A stretch of 64,000 nucleotides of DNA from Sphingomonas montanisoli (GCF_008274695.1 NZ_VTOU01000003.1:930001-994000), one strand, 5' to 3'; shown: positions 16,822-26,023, numbered from the stretch's first letter. Numbers and translations: made by a program. The notes: generated by a model from the sequence alone, not told the origin.

Positions 16822-17651
16822 GCGGCCAAAATACTGAGTTGCAGGCGACGATCGAGCAGGCGTGGGAAGATCGCGATGGCATCGGTTTCGACACGAAGGG
16901 CGCCGTGCGCGATGCGGTCGAAGAGGCGCTGCTGGCGCTTGACGCGGGCACGATGCGCGTCGCCGAAAAGGGTGTGGACGGCTGGGTCGTCAATCAGTGG
17001 CTCAAGAAGGCGGTTCTTCTCTCCTTCCGTCTCAACGACATGGAATTGATCCCCGGCGCGCCGGGTGGCGCGAGCTGGTGGGACAAGGTGCCGTCGAAGT
17101 TTGCGGGCTGGGGCGAGGCCGAATATCGCGCCGCCGGCTTCCGCGCGGTTCCTGGATCGATCGTCCGCCGCGGCGCGCATATCGCCAAGGGCGCGGTGCT
17201 GATGCCCAGCTTCGTCAATCTCGGCGCGTTCGTGGGTGAAGGCACGATGGTAGACACCTGGACGACGGTGGGCAGCTGCGCGCAGATCGGCAACAACGTC
17301 CACCTGTCGGGCGGCGTCGGCATCGGTGGCGTGCTCGAGCCGCTTCAGGCGGGCCCGGTCGTGATCGAGGACAATTGCTTCATCGGTGCGCGTTCGGAAG
17401 TCGCCGAGGGCGTGATCGTCGAAGAGGGCGCGGTGCTGTCGATGGGCGTCTATCTGGGCGCCTCGACCAAGATCGTCGATCGTGCGTCGGGTGAGGTCTT
17501 CATCGGCCGCGTGCCGTCTTACTCGGTCGTTGTCCCCGGCACGCTGCCGGGCAAGGACGGCGGCCCGGGCCTCTATTGCGCGGTGATCGTGAAGCGCGTC
17601 GACGCGCAGACCCGCAGCAAGACGGGGATCAACGAGCTGCTGCGGGATTAA
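16818..17651 (+). CDS. dapD: 2,3,4,5-tetrahydropyridine-2,6-dicarboxylate N-succinyltransferase
   Basis: A 277-residue left-handed beta-helix acyltransferase of the succinylase branch of lysine/diaminopimelate synthesis. The hexapeptide-repeat region runs from [19 protein letters not shown] through [20 protein letters not shown] to [18 protein letters not shown]. The N-terminal part ending [16 protein letters not shown] is typical of DapD. Diaminopimelate feeds peptidoglycan made by PBP1A. The ATG overlaps the nucleotidase stop, so the two are translationally coupled. Confidence 0.96.
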   Translation: MSGQNTELQATIEQAWEDRDGIGFDTKGAVRDAVEEALLALDAGTMRVAEKGVDGWVVNQWLKKAVLLSFRLNDMELIPGAPGGASWWDKVPSKFAGWGEAEYRAAGFRAVPGSIVRRGAHIAKGAVLMPSFVNLGAFVGEGTMVDTWTTVGSCAQIGNNVHLSGGVGIGGVLEPLQAGPVVIEDNCFIGARSEVAEGVIVEEGAVLSMGVYLGASTKIVDRASGEVFIGRVPSYSVVVPGTLPGKDGGPGLYCAVIVKRVDAQTRSKTGINELLRD

Positions 17652-17658
17652 GGTGGGC

Positions 17659-17958
17659 TTAGCGCGCCAGCTGCGCCACCGCGGCGATCTGGCGCGCATC
17701 ATAGCCGAATTCCTGCAGGCGCGCGGCCATGTCGGCGATGTCGGCGCGGGCGCGCACCTTGCACACGAAGCGGCGCAACGTTTCGAGGCGCGGATCAGCG
17801 AGCGGCATCTTCGGGGCGATCCCGGTCAGATTCTGGAACAGGCGGGCGAGCCAGCCCTGGCGCTCGTCGCCGCTGTTAGCCTCGCGCATCGCGAGCGACA
17901 CGACCTTCCATTCGAGCGCCGAAAACAGGTTGGTGGTCCGCTTGCCGTCGATCGCCAT
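17659..17958 (-). CDS. Hypothetical protein (99 aa)
   Basis: From the ATG at 17958 this is a 99-residue, mostly helical soluble protein without signal peptide or membrane span. Notable segments are ALEWKVVSLAMREANSGDER, GWLARLFQNLTGI and DPRLETLRRFVCKVRARADI. I do not recognise a domain. It is convergent with dapD (7 bases between stops) and divergent from the DUF3297 gene. An upstream palindrome-like stretch (ACTGTTAACCAGT, about 17975-17987) may hold its promoter elements. Confidence 0.6.
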   Translation of the reverse strand: MAIDGKRTTNLFSALEWKVVSLAMREANSGDERQGWLARLFQNLTGIAPKMPLADPRLETLRRFVCKVRARADIADMAARLQEFGYDARQIAAVAQLAR

Positions 17959-18105
17959 GATCGGTCTCCGTTGAACTGTTAACCAGTGTAATGCCGATTC
18001 GCGGCTGAACGCGCTGTGACGCACACCACAATCTGCGGTTCATCTTCGACTTTCGGCTGCAACGGCATTAAGGGCGGCCGCATTCAGACAAGCAGGACCG
18101 AATCC

Positions 18106-18384
18106 ATGAGCGACACGCCCCCCGACCATCTCTCGATCAACCCGGCGAGCCCGCATTATGACGGCGCGCTGCTGGAACGCGGCGTCGGCATCCGCTTCAA
18201 GGGCGTCGAAAAGACCAATGTCGAGGAATATTGCGTGTCCGAAGGCTGGATCCGTGTCGCGGTGGGCAACACCCGCGATCGCAAGGGCAATCCGCTGACG
18301 ATCAAGCTCAGCGGCCCAGTGGAGCCCTATTTCCGCGACGACGCCGCGCCTGAGGCAAAGGACGAGGCGACCGACGCCGAATGA
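18106..18384 (+). CDS. DUF3297 family protein
   Basis: A 92-residue soluble protein starting MSDTPPDHLSINPASPHYDG and continuing GIRFKGVEKTNVEEYCVSEG and GNPLTIKLSGPVEPYF, which is the DUF3297 pattern found in many Proteobacteria. The function is unknown. A stretch of acidic residues (DDAAPEAKDEATDAE) forms the tail. Its stop overlaps the start of the aldose epimerase gene by 4 bases (ATGA). Confidence 0.75.
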   Translation: MSDTPPDHLSINPASPHYDGALLERGVGIRFKGVEKTNVEEYCVSEGWIRVAVGNTRDRKGNPLTIKLSGPVEPYFRDDAAPEAKDEATDAE

Positions 18385-19253
18385 CGCCGGTGCGGATCGC
18401 ATCCGCCGGCGTGGCGGCGGAAATCGCGCCGCTCGGTGCCGAGCTGGTGCGGGTGACCGATGCCCACGGGCGCGACTGGCAATGGGGCGGCGATCCCGCC
18501 GTTTGGGCCGGCCGCGCGCCGATCCTCTTCCCGATCGTCGGCACGTTGCGCGACGATATGTTTCGCTGGAAGGGGCGGAGCTACAGCCTGCCCCGCCACG
18601 GCTTCGCACGCCGATCGACCTTTGAAATCATCGATCGGGCCGAGGATCGCGTCACCCTCCGGCTCGAATCGAGCGAGACGACCCTGGCCGTGTGGCCCTT
18701 CGCGTTCCAGCTCGACATGATCTACGCCGTCGCGGGCACGACGCTGACGATGACGGCGATCGTCCGCAATCCGTCGGCCGATCCGATCCCCGCGTCGTTC
18801 GGCTATCATCCAGCCTTGCTGTGGCCGCTGCCGGGCGACGCGACGCGGGACGCGCACGAGATCCGTTTCGACAAGCCGGAGCCCGCCGCGGTACGTCGCC
18901 TCGACGCTGACGGTCTGGTCGATCCGGAGCCGAGGCCGACGCCGATCGAGGGCGATCGACTGGCTTTGTCGGATTCGTTGTTCGCAGAAGATGCGCTGAT
19001 CCTCGATCAGCCCGCATCCGATCGACTGGTCTATGGCGCGCCGGGGGGCGGCCGCGTCGCGGTCGGTTATGCGGGGATGCGACAGATCGCCTTCTGGCAG
19101 AAGCCCGGAGCGGGATATCTGTGCATCGAGCCGTGGCACGGCCTGTCCGATCCGGCGGATTTCGACGGCGACATCTTCGATAAGCCGGGCATGGCGATCA
19201 TCGAGGGCGGGGGTGAAAAGAGCTTCACCATGACGATCGAGCTTATGGCCTGA
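18381..19253 (+). CDS. Aldose 1-epimerase family protein (LacX/YeaD-like)
   Basis: A 290-residue galactose mutarotase-like beta-sandwich protein. AGVAAEIAPLGAELVRVTDA at the start, then GRAPILFPIVGTLRDD, the His in LPRHGFARRSTF and PASFGYHPALLWPL (second conserved His) fit the family, as does the late Glu in YLCIEPWHGL. These proteins interconvert anomers of hexoses or hexose 6-phosphates. The exact sugar is not readable. It is coupled to DUF3297 and followed by a strong terminator. Confidence 0.85.
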   Translation: MTPVRIASAGVAAEIAPLGAELVRVTDAHGRDWQWGGDPAVWAGRAPILFPIVGTLRDDMFRWKGRSYSLPRHGFARRSTFEIIDRAEDRVTLRLESSETTLAVWPFAFQLDMIYAVAGTTLTMTAIVRNPSADPIPASFGYHPALLWPLPGDATRDAHEIRFDKPEPAAVRRLDADGLVDPEPRPTPIEGDRLALSDSLFAEDALILDQPASDRLVYGAPGGGRVAVGYAGMRQIAFWQKPGAGYLCIEPWHGLSDPADFDGDIFDKPGMAIIEGGGEKSFTMTIELMA

Positions 19254-19260
19254 AAAAGAT

Positions 19261-19306
19261 CGGCCCGGCGTCTCCAGGGTCGAGACGTCGGGCCGCTACT
19301 TTCTTC
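19261..19306 (+). terminator. Rho-independent terminator after the epimerase gene
   Basis: CGGCCCGGCGTCTC (19261-19274) pairs with GAGACGTCGGGCCG (about 19282-19295) with one wobble, followed by CTACTTTCTTC. An A-run precedes it (GAAAAAG), so it may work on both strands. The remaining 245 bases up to msrB hold no gene that I can support. Confidence 0.75.
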
Positions 19307-19551
19307 CGTTCGGATGCATCGCCGAAACGCAACGGGGCGACGCAAACCGAAACGGGAAACAAACGCTTACGCAACTGCACTCTACGCCGTGCAACTCACT
19401 CGTCATCTAAGGCGGCATCCCCGCGCCCGAAGTGACGAGCATCACATGCCCGCCGATTCGACAAAAAATCGCCACCAGACCTGGTTAATCGTCGGTAACC
19501 ACGATTCTGCTGATGCTTGACGCGCGGGGTGCACGGACCCACATTCCGGAC

Positions 19552-19950
19552 ATGGAAAAGCCCAAGCTCACCGAGGCCGAATGGCGCGAGCGCCTGTCGC
19601 CGATGCAATATCATGTGCTGCGCGAGGCAGGCACCGAACGTGCCTTCACTGGCGAATATTGGAATAACCACGACACGGGCGATTATGTCTGCGCCGGCTG
19701 CGGCGCGCCCTTGTTCGAAAGCGACGGCAAATATGATTCGGGCTGCGGCTGGCCCAGCTTCGTCGAGGCTGCGGTGGGCGAAAACGTCACCGAGCATCGC
19801 GACGTCAGCCACGGCATGGTGCGCACCGAGGTTCGCTGCGCCAATTGCGAAGGCCATCTCGGCCACGTCTTTCCCGATGGCCCGCGCGACCGTGGTGGGC
19901 TGCGCTACTGCATCAATTCGGCGTCGATCGACTTCAAGAAAGCCGAATGA
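19552..19950 (+). CDS. msrB: Peptide-methionine (R)-S-oxide reductase
   Basis: A 132-residue MsrB, which repairs methionine-R-sulfoxide in oxidised proteins using thioredoxin. Two zinc-binding CxxC pairs (CAGC and CANC) and the catalytic Cys in [10 protein letters not shown] are present, with WPSF and [11 protein letters not shown] around the active site. ATG 19552 gives the standard short cytoplasmic form. It has no clear Shine-Dalgarno, so an upstream in-frame ATG/TTG cannot be fully excluded. It stands alone between a terminator and PBP1A. Confidence 0.94.
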   Translation: MEKPKLTEAEWRERLSPMQYHVLREAGTERAFTGEYWNNHDTGDYVCAGCGAPLFESDGKYDSGCGWPSFVEAAVGENVTEHRDVSHGMVRTEVRCANCEGHLGHVFPDGPRDRGGLRYCINSASIDFKKAE

Positions 19951-20046
19951 GCCGTTCAGCCGCCTGCAAGCTGTCTTAGTCTAGCGATACGGTTCGGCGC
20001 GACGATGCTTGTGGCGCGCGGGCTAAGGCGATAGGGGCGCGTTCGG

Positions 20047-20061
20047 TGACATCTGGTGTCA
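20047..20061. promoter_or_regulatory. Short inverted repeat upstream of PBP1A
   Basis: TGACA-TCTGG-TGTCA is a perfect 5-base dyad ending 25 bases before the PBP1A start codon. It could be a dimeric regulator site or overlap the promoter. No regulator can be named from sequence. Confidence 0.3.
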
Positions 20062-20086
20062 TTTCCTTGGCCGATCGGGTTCCTTC

Positions 20087-22138
20087 ATGGGCTGGCTGAA
20101 GACCGCCGCCAAATATCTGCTTCTGCTGATGCTCGCCGGGTTGGGCGCGCTCGTGATCGCGGTGCTGATCGCGATGGCGTCGCTGCCGGGTTTCGATGAG
20201 CTGAAGTCGAGCCCCAACGGTCAGATGGTCCGCGTCCGCGCGGCCGATGGATCGGTGATCGTCTCGCTCGGGCCGAGCTATGGCGACTGGCTGGTCGGCG
20301 ACCAGATCCCCGAATCGATGAAGACCGCGATCGTCGCGGTCGAGGATCGGCGCTTCTACATGCATCCGGGCATCGATCCGGTGGGCATCGCGCGCACGAT
20401 CTGGGTTGCGAAACGCCTGCATGACGAAGGCCGCCGCCTGCAGGGCGCGTCGACGATAACCCAGCAGCTTGCCCGCAACCTGTTTCTCACCAACGCGTAC
20501 AGCGCCGGCCGCAAGCTGCGTGAGGTGGTGCTGGCACTGGCGATGGAGCGCAAATTCTCCAAGGCGCAGATCCTCGAACTCTATCTGAACCGCGTTTACT
20601 TCGGCGGTGGGGCTTATGGCGTCGATGCCGCGAGCCGGAAATTCTTCGGTCATCCCGGCAGCAAGATGAGCATGGGCGAGGCGGCGATCGTCGCGGGTCT
20701 CGTCAAGGCGCCGTCCAATTACTCGCCCACCGCCGATCGCGATGCCGCCGTCGGCCGCGCCAAGGTGGTGCTGGAGGTGATGCAGGACACCGGCGCGATC
20801 ACTGCGTCGCAGGCCGAAGCCGCCGATCCCGAAAAGGTCCGCCTTGCGCCTGAGACCGATCAGAATGCGGTCCGCTACTTCACCGACTGGGCGCTCGCGC
20901 AGCTCGACGATCTGGTCGACGAACGGACCCAGCCGATCGACGTATGGACCACGATCGATCCCGCGATGCAGGTCGCCGCCGACAAGGCGATCCGCGCCGA
21001 TACGCCCGAAGGTGCGCAGGGCGCGCTGATCGCGCTCGATCGCGACGGTGCGGTGCGCGCGATGGTGGGTGGGCGCGATTATGTCTCGTCGATCTACAAC
21101 CGCGCGACATCGGCGGTGCGCCAGCCGGGCTCGGCGTTCAAACTGTTCGTCTATCTGACCGCGATGGAAGCGGGGATGAAACCCGATACGCCGGTGGTCG
21201 ACGAGCCGGTGACGATCGACGGCTGGAGCCCGCGCAATTCCAACCGCGAATATGCCGGGCCGATCGACATCCGCACCGCCTTCGCCTTCTCGATCAACAC
21301 GGTCGCGGCGAAACTGGGGTCCGAAGTCGGTTTTTCCGCGATAGCCGACATGGCGCATCGCTTCGGTATCGGGACAGAGATCAACACGCATCCCTCGATG
21401 GTGCTGGGCACGTCCGACGTCCGCCTGATCGACATGACCCGCGCCTTCGCCGCCGTCGCGCGCAAGGGCGTGGCCGTCACGCCCTATGGCATCGTCAAGG
21501 TGACGACGGCCAAGGGCGACATGCTGTACGAGCATAAGTCCGACGACAATCGCGTCCTCGTCGCCCCCTGGGTCGCGGCCGAAGTGACCGATCTGCTCCA
21601 GACTGCGGTCAACACCGGTACCGCTCGCGCCGCGCAGATCGGCCGGCCGGTCGCGGGCAAGACGGGCACGACCTCGTCGAACAAGGACGGCTGGTTCCTC
21701 GGCTTCTCCAGCGGGATCACCACAGGTGTCTGGATGGGCCGCGACGATGCAAAGCCGATCCCCGGCCTGCAGGGCGGCCGTGCGCCCGCGCGCGCCTTCG
21801 CCGATTTCATGCGCGTCGCGGTCGCCAAGCGACCGGTTGAGCAATTCGAAACGCAGGTGACTTTGCCCGAATGGCAGCTTGAGCCCGACGAGGAAGCCTA
21901 TTTCGGCGAACCCGACGAGGGGCTCGCTCCGAACCCCGATTCGGTGATGGACCAGGCGCTCGACGCCGCCGGGGTGCCTGAGGATCAGCAGGATCCGCCA
22001 TCCCAGCAGGCGCCCGCGCCGGCTGCACCGCAGGCGCGCCAGCCGCGCACCGAACTCGACGGCCAGTTTCTCGACGGGGTCGTCGGGCGCGGCGGTGAGC
22101 GCCCGGCGCAGCGTCAGGGATCGCGCCCCAACCAGTGA
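20087..22138 (+). CDS. Class A penicillin-binding protein 1A (transglycosylase/transpeptidase)
   Basis: A 683-residue bifunctional peptidoglycan synthase. A single N-terminal membrane anchor (YLLLLMLAGLGALVIAVLIA) precedes the GT51 transglycosylase domain, with catalytic Glu in AIVAVEDRRFYMHPG (about 86) and QGASTITQQLARN. The transpeptidase domain has SxxK in RQPGSAFK (Ser about 349), SxN in FSINTV (about 402) and KTGTT (about 525). A Pro/Gln-rich tail follows (about 625-683). It polymerises and cross-links lipid II in the periplasm. Its last 25 coding bases overlap the convergent YgjP-like gene. Confidence 0.95.
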   Translation: MGWLKTAAKYLLLLMLAGLGALVIAVLIAMASLPGFDELKSSPNGQMVRVRAADGSVIVSLGPSYGDWLVGDQIPESMKTAIVAVEDRRFYMHPGIDPVGIARTIWVAKRLHDEGRRLQGASTITQQLARNLFLTNAYSAGRKLREVVLALAMERKFSKAQILELYLNRVYFGGGAYGVDAASRKFFGHPGSKMSMGEAAIVAGLVKAPSNYSPTADRDAAVGRAKVVLEVMQDTGAITASQAEAADPEKVRLAPETDQNAVRYFTDWALAQLDDLVDERTQPIDVWTTIDPAMQVAADKAIRADTPEGAQGALIALDRDGAVRAMVGGRDYVSSIYNRATSAVRQPGSAFKLFVYLTAMEAGMKPDTPVVDEPVTIDGWSPRNSNREYAGPIDIRTAFAFSINTVAAKLGSEVGFSAIADMAHRFGIGTEINTHPSMVLGTSDVRLIDMTRAFAAVARKGVAVTPYGIVKVTTAKGDMLYEHKSDDNRVLVAPWVAAEVTDLLQTAVNTGTARAAQIGRPVAGKTGTTSSNKDGWFLGFSSGITTGVWMGRDDAKPIPGLQGGRAPARAFADFMRVAVAKRPVEQFETQVTLPEWQLEPDEEAYFGEPDEGLAPNPDSVMDQALDAAGVPEDQQDPPSQQAPAPAAPQARQPRTELDGQFLDGVVGRGGERPAQRQGSRPNQ

Positions 22139-22815
22139 AGCGACGCGCCGTTGGCGCGCAGCCAGGCGCGCTCGGGCGCCGGATCGCGGCCCAGCAGCCG
22201 GATGACCGCTGCGTGGAAGGCGGGGCTGTGATCCATGTGCAGCCGATGTGCCACTTCATGCGCCACGGTCGCCTCCAGCACCGCGTAGGGCGCCAGGATC
22301 AGCCGCCAGCTGTAGCGTATGTCCCCGCGTGCCGAACAACTGCCCCAGCGCGAGCGCGGATCGCCCACCGCGACTTTGGTGACGGTGATATCCGCCAGCG
22401 CGGCGAATCGATCGGTTTCGGCCTGTAGCCGCGTCAGCGCTTCGCGCTTCAGCCAGCGGACGAGGCGGCTGGCGAGCATATCCTCCGGCCCCGCGACGAG
22501 GAGCCTATCGCCATCGCGTTTGACGCCGCGACCGCTGACGAGCGTCACGGTCAGCGTCTCGCCCGCGACGTCGATCGCCATTCCGTCGGTCAGGCTGCGG
22601 GTCGGCGGCAGAGCATCGAGGGCGTTCTCGATCCAGTCGCGCTTCGCCTCGGCCCAGCGTAGCGCCTCGCGCATCGATCCGCGTTTCGGCAGTACCAGCC
22701 GCACGCCTCCGTCGCGCGGATCGACCGATAGCCGCATCCGCCGTGCCAGCGGGGAGCGCAGGATCTGCAGCGCCCGCGTCCGCCCACCGCCGTGAAAGAC
22801 GAGGTCAGAGCTCAC
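22114..22815 (-). CDS. YgjP/SprT-like zinc metallopeptidase (DUF45)
   Basis: A 233-residue protein with the metallopeptidase helix ATVAHEVAHRLHMDHSPAFH (HExxH plus downstream His) near the C-terminus, and GDPRSRWGSCSARGDIRYSW just before it, the signature pair of the YgjP-like M48-related family. The N-terminal half is the beta-rich domain of this family. The substrate is unknown. A GTG at 22815 overlaps the 3' end of the YcgN gene and is the likely start. A longer frame (ATG 22851) would run further into that gene. Confidence 0.85.
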   Translation of the reverse strand: MSSDLVFHGGGRTRALQILRSPLARRMRLSVDPRDGGVRLVLPKRGSMREALRWAEAKRDWIENALDALPPTRSLTDGMAIDVAGETLTVTLVSGRGVKRDGDRLLVAGPEDMLASRLVRWLKREALTRLQAETDRFAALADITVTKVAVGDPRSRWGSCSARGDIRYSWRLILAPYAVLEATVAHEVAHRLHMDHSPAFHAAVIRLLGRDPAPERAWLRANGASLHWLGRDP

Positions 22816-23248
22816 GATCGATGAGATGATGTTCGAGATCGTCGCCCACATCGGTTTCGGATACCGTCCATCCGCGCACGGACACCTTCGCGGTGTGGAC
22901 CGCCTCGCGATCGCCGCACACCAGATAGTGCCAGTCGGCAAGCGGCTTGCCCTCGTCGATCAGGCGATAGGCGCAGGTGGTCGGCAGCCAGTCGATCTGA
23001 CGCAGTTTGCGCGGGGTCAGCCGCACGCATTCGGGGACGAAGGCGTGTCGATTGCGGTAATTGCCGCACTGGCCGCTGCGCCGATCGAGCAGCTTGCAGG
23101 CGACGTTGGTCGCCATCAGTTCGCCCGTCTCCTCGTCCTCCAGCTTGTGCAGGCAGCATTTGCCGCATCCGTCGCACAGCGATTCCCATTCAGCCCGGCT
23201 CATCTCGTCGAGCTGCTTGGTCTCCCAGAAGGGCCTTTCGTCGGTCAC
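22805..23248 (-). CDS. YcgN family cysteine-cluster protein (UPF0260)
   Basis: A 147-residue soluble protein with the metal-binding pattern LCDGCGKCCLHKLED, then NVACKLLD, GQCGNY and VPECVRLTP, and a fourth Cys zone TCAYR. These match the YkgJ/YcgN cysteine-cluster group, thought to bind zinc or an iron-sulfur centre. The function is not established. It overlaps the Sco gene stop by 4 bases and the YgjP-like start by 11, so the three minus-strand genes form a tight operon. Confidence 0.88.
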   Translation of the reverse strand: MTDERPFWETKQLDEMSRAEWESLCDGCGKCCLHKLEDEETGELMATNVACKLLDRRSGQCGNYRNRHAFVPECVRLTPRKLRQIDWLPTTCAYRLIDEGKPLADWHYLVCGDREAVHTAKVSVRGWTVSETDVGDDLEHHLIDREL

Positions 23249-23853
23249 TTCACCCAGCGTTTCATCTCCGCCGCCATTTCGGCGGGCGACTTGTCCTGCG
23301 GGATCAGCGCCAGCGGCGCACCGTTCGGATCGAACAGCACCATCTGGGTCGAATGATTCATCAGATAATTGGGGTTGCCGTCCTTGGTCGGCACCTTGGC
23401 GTGGAACACCGCATATTCCTTTGCCACCGCATCGATCTCGGCCTGCGTGCCGGTCAGCCCGATCAGGCGGGGGTGGAAGGCGGGGACATAGGCTTTGAGT
23501 ATGGCGGGCGTATCGCGCGCCGGATCGATGCTGATGAAGATCGGCTGGATCTTCTCCGCGGCCGCCGCATCGTCCTTTTCCAGCGCGCGCATCCCCTGTC
23601 CCAGCTTCTGCAGATCGGTGGGGCAGATGTCGGGGCAGAAGGTGTAGCCGAAATAGACGAGCCGATATTTGCCGGCGAAATCCTTGTCGCTCACGCGCTT
23701 GCCGTCCTGATCGGTCAGCGTGAAAGGCCCGCCGATCCTGGCGCCGGCGAGCGGGGGCGTCTCATTGCCTCCTCCGCAGCCAATGGGGCCGGCAAGGGCC
23801 AGTGCGATGGCCAGTGCTACGGGTGCGAAACGGTTGCGATACGGATTGTTCAT
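23245..23853 (-). CDS. SCO1/SenC/PrrC family copper-binding lipoprotein
   Basis: A thioredoxin-fold protein of 202 residues from ATG 23853 (ATG 23868 would add MAGAA). The signal ends in a lipobox (ALAGPIGCGGG), so it is probably anchored in the periplasm by a lipid. The copper site is FCPDICP plus the His of LMNHSTQMV. Sco proteins deliver copper to or reduce the CuA centre of cytochrome c oxidase. No oxidase genes are in the window. It starts the Sco-YcgN-YgjP operon and is divergent from the ankyrin gene. Confidence 0.9.
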   Translation of the reverse strand: MNNPYRNRFAPVALAIALALAGPIGCGGGNETPPLAGARIGGPFTLTDQDGKRVSDKDFAGKYRLVYFGYTFCPDICPTDLQKLGQGMRALEKDDAAAAEKIQPIFISIDPARDTPAILKAYVPAFHPRLIGLTGTQAEIDAVAKEYAVFHAKVPTKDGNPNYLMNHSTQMVLFDPNGAPLALIPQDKSPAEMAAEMKRWVK

Positions 23854-23923
23854 GGCGGCGCCAGCCATGCTTTGCTATGCGCGCCCTTTCAAGAGCGACG
23901 AGCCCCAGGGACCAGACAGTCAG

Positions 23924-24553
23924 ATGAAATATACGGCATCGAAGGCGGCGCGGATGATCGGACGGGCGGCGATTGTCGCGACGGCGACCCTGATGGCCGC
24001 CGGCCCGGCGATGGCGCAATTCTCCGACAGCTACAATTTCCTGAAGGGTGTCCGCGATGCCGACGGCGCCGTCGTCACCAAGGCGCTCGACAAGAGCGCC
24101 AACGGCATCGTCAACACCCGCGATTATACCAATGGCGAAACCGCGCTCCACATCACGGTGAAGCGCCGCGACATGACGTGGACGACCTTCATGCTCGCCA
24201 AGGGCGCGAACCCGAATGTGAAGGACCAGCAGGGCGAAACGCCTTTGATGGCCGCCACCCGAGTCGGCTTCATCGAAGGCGCGAACCTGTTGATAGAGCG
24301 TGGCGCGCAGGTCGATCTGCCCAACGGCAATGGCGAAACCCCTCTGATCGTCGCCACGCAGGCGCGCAACGTGCCGATGGTGCGCATCCTGCTCACCGCC
24401 GGCGCCGATCCCAAGAAGGGCGATCGCATCGCGGGCAAGTCGGCGCTCGATTATGCCACCAGCGATCCGCGCTCGGTCGCCGTGCTCAAGGTGCTGCAGG
24501 AAGCGCCTGCCGCCGCCAAGCCCAAGCCGAAGATTGCCGGCCCGGGCCTCTAA
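23924..24553 (+). CDS. Periplasmic ankyrin-repeat protein
   Basis: A 209-residue protein with a Sec signal peptide (AAIVATATLMAAGPAMA, cleavage before QFSD) and about four ankyrin repeats: NGETALHITVKRRD, QGETPLMAATRVGF, NGETPLIVATQARN and AGKSALDYATSDPR, each followed by a helix such as MVRILLTAGADP. Ankyrin repeats bind proteins. Similar periplasmic ankyrin proteins in Gram-negatives act in stress protection, but the partner here is unknown. It ends on CTAA shared with the convergent lipoprotein gene. Confidence 0.85.
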   Translation: MKYTASKAARMIGRAAIVATATLMAAGPAMAQFSDSYNFLKGVRDADGAVVTKALDKSANGIVNTRDYTNGETALHITVKRRDMTWTTFMLAKGANPNVKDQQGETPLMAATRVGFIEGANLLIERGAQVDLPNGNGETPLIVATQARNVPMVRILLTAGADPKKGDRIAGKSALDYATSDPRSVAVLKVLQEAPAAAKPKPKIAGPGL

Positions 24554-24912
24554 CGCGCGGCTTTGCGCCGGCTCAGTGCCGCGATGCATGAGGCGCGGTC
24601 GATATCGTCGCCAGCCGGCGACCGTGCGTCGATGTGGGTGACGAGGGGCTCGCGTCCCGCCGCAGGCGGATAGAGATAGGCATCGAGCACGCATACCCCG
24701 CTCGCATATTGCAGCTTGCGCGCGGGCGGCTCGCGCATGTCCTGGTCGGGATTGCCGAACAGGGCGATCAGCGCACGGGCATCATGCCCCATCACGCGAT
24801 CCAGCCCCATGTCGACACGGACCGGCGGCGGCGTGGCGTTGACGACGGGGATGGTTTCGCCGCACGCGGCGAGCATCAGAGTGAGGGCGATGAGGGGGAT
24901 CGAGCGCTTCAT
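24550..24912 (-). CDS. Small lipoprotein (120 aa)
   Basis: From ATG 24912, this 120-residue protein has a lipoprotein signal (PLIALTLMLAACGE) and a body with two cysteines (ASGVCVLDAYLYPP and RASCIAALS) that may form a disulfide. The residues HDARALIALFGNPDQDMREP and KLQYASGVCVLDAYLY resemble small outer-membrane-assembly-type lipoproteins (SmpA/OmlA-like 'FGxPD' stretch), but that link is weak. It is convergent with the ankyrin gene, stop codons overlapping by 4 bases, and divergent from adenosine kinase. Confidence 0.7.
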   Translation of the reverse strand: MKRSIPLIALTLMLAACGETIPVVNATPPPVRVDMGLDRVMGHDARALIALFGNPDQDMREPPARKLQYASGVCVLDAYLYPPAAGREPLVTHIDARSPAGDDIDRASCIAALSRRKAAR

Positions 24913-25002
24913 GTCGCCTGACAGCATCTTTCCGACGAGAATCGCAACCCTCGATGCGGTCGACTGCTTTGCCGGGACGCCGCAATCGGCTAGCGGCAGG
25001 CG

Positions 25003-26004
25003 ATGACCGCGCCCCAGTTCGATATCGTCGCGATCGGCAATGCGCTGGTCGACGTGCTCAGCCACCAGGAAGACGAGTTCGTCGTCGTGCGCGGCATCAC
25101 CAAGGGGCTGATGGCCCCCATCGCCCCGCAGCGCGCGGTCGTCCTCCACCGCGAGATGGGGATTTGCGAGGAGGTGAGCGGGGGATCGGCCGCCAACACG
25201 CTGGCGGCGCTTGCCGGCGCAGGTGCGCGGTGCGCGTTCGTGGGGCAGGTGGGCGATGATCGGCTGGGCACCTTGTTCGCCGACGATCTCCATCGCCATC
25301 ACATTGCGTTTGACGTGGCACCCTTGCCCGAGGTGCCGACCGGCCGATGCCTGATCATCGTCCATCCGGATGGGCACCGGACGATGAACACCGCTATCGG
25401 AGCGTCCGAATATCTGCCGCCCGCCTCGCTCGATCCCGCGCTGATCGCGAGCAGCGGCATACTCTACGTCGAAGGCTATATGTTCCGGACGGAACAGCCG
25501 CGCGCCCGCGCGATCGAGGCGATCGGGTTCGCGCGCGAGGCTGGGCGCAAGGTGGCGTTTACCCTGTCGTCGGAATTCTGCATTTCGGAACATGGCGACG
25601 AATTCCGCGGGCTGATCGCGGATGGACTGATCGACATTCTCTTCGCCAATGATGGTGAGCTGTGTGCGATCACCGGCATCGCCGATTTCGATGCGGCGCT
25701 GGCGCATCTGGCGACTCAGGTGCCGCTGCTGATCGTCACGTGCGGCCCTGAAGGCGCGGTCGGTGTGGCGGGTGGCAAGCGCTTCGATGTGCCTGCCGAG
25801 CCTGCCGGACCAGTAGTCGACACGACGGGTGCAGGCGATGCCTTTGCGGCCGGCGTATTTGCCGGTCTGGTGCGGGGCGAGCCGCTGCCCGTCGCCCTGC
25901 GGATGGGATCGGTCGTCGCGGGCGAAATCATCACCCGCATCGGCCCGCGCTTCCGCGAGGGCGAGGACGTCGCCGCCCTGATCTCGGAGCGGATGGGGCG
26001 CTGA
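25003..26004 (+). CDS. Adenosine kinase (PfkB family)
   Basis: A 333-residue ribokinase-fold kinase. The N-terminal DIVAIGNALVDVL and SGGSAANTLAALAGAG, plus the C-terminal signature DTTGAGDAFAAGVFAGL with the catalytic Asp, define PfkB kinases. The overall resemblance to alphaproteobacterial adenosine kinases supports salvage of adenosine to AMP. Other nucleoside or sugar substrates cannot be excluded. It stands alone between a divergent lipoprotein and a convergent permease. Confidence 0.85.
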   Translation: MTAPQFDIVAIGNALVDVLSHQEDEFVVVRGITKGLMAPIAPQRAVVLHREMGICEEVSGGSAANTLAALAGAGARCAFVGQVGDDRLGTLFADDLHRHHIAFDVAPLPEVPTGRCLIIVHPDGHRTMNTAIGASEYLPPASLDPALIASSGILYVEGYMFRTEQPRARAIEAIGFAREAGRKVAFTLSSEFCISEHGDEFRGLIADGLIDILFANDGELCAITGIADFDAALAHLATQVPLLIVTCGPEGAVGVAGGKRFDVPAEPAGPVVDTTGAGDAFAAGVFAGLVRGEPLPVALRMGSVVAGEIITRIGPRFREGEDVAALISERMGR

Positions 26005-26023
26005 CCCCACCCGCTCGCGACGA

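Noticed and set aside
19483-19500. GGTTAATCGTCGGTAACC as a CtrA site upstream of msrB
   Set aside because: The half-sites have the wrong spacing for CtrA and msrB is not an expected target. It remains a small dyad of unknown meaning.
19976-21844. Minus-strand open frame of 622 codons opposite PBP1A
   Set aside because: It overlaps the PBP1A gene completely, begins inside it and has Arg/His-rich residues with no motif. It is a shadow frame.
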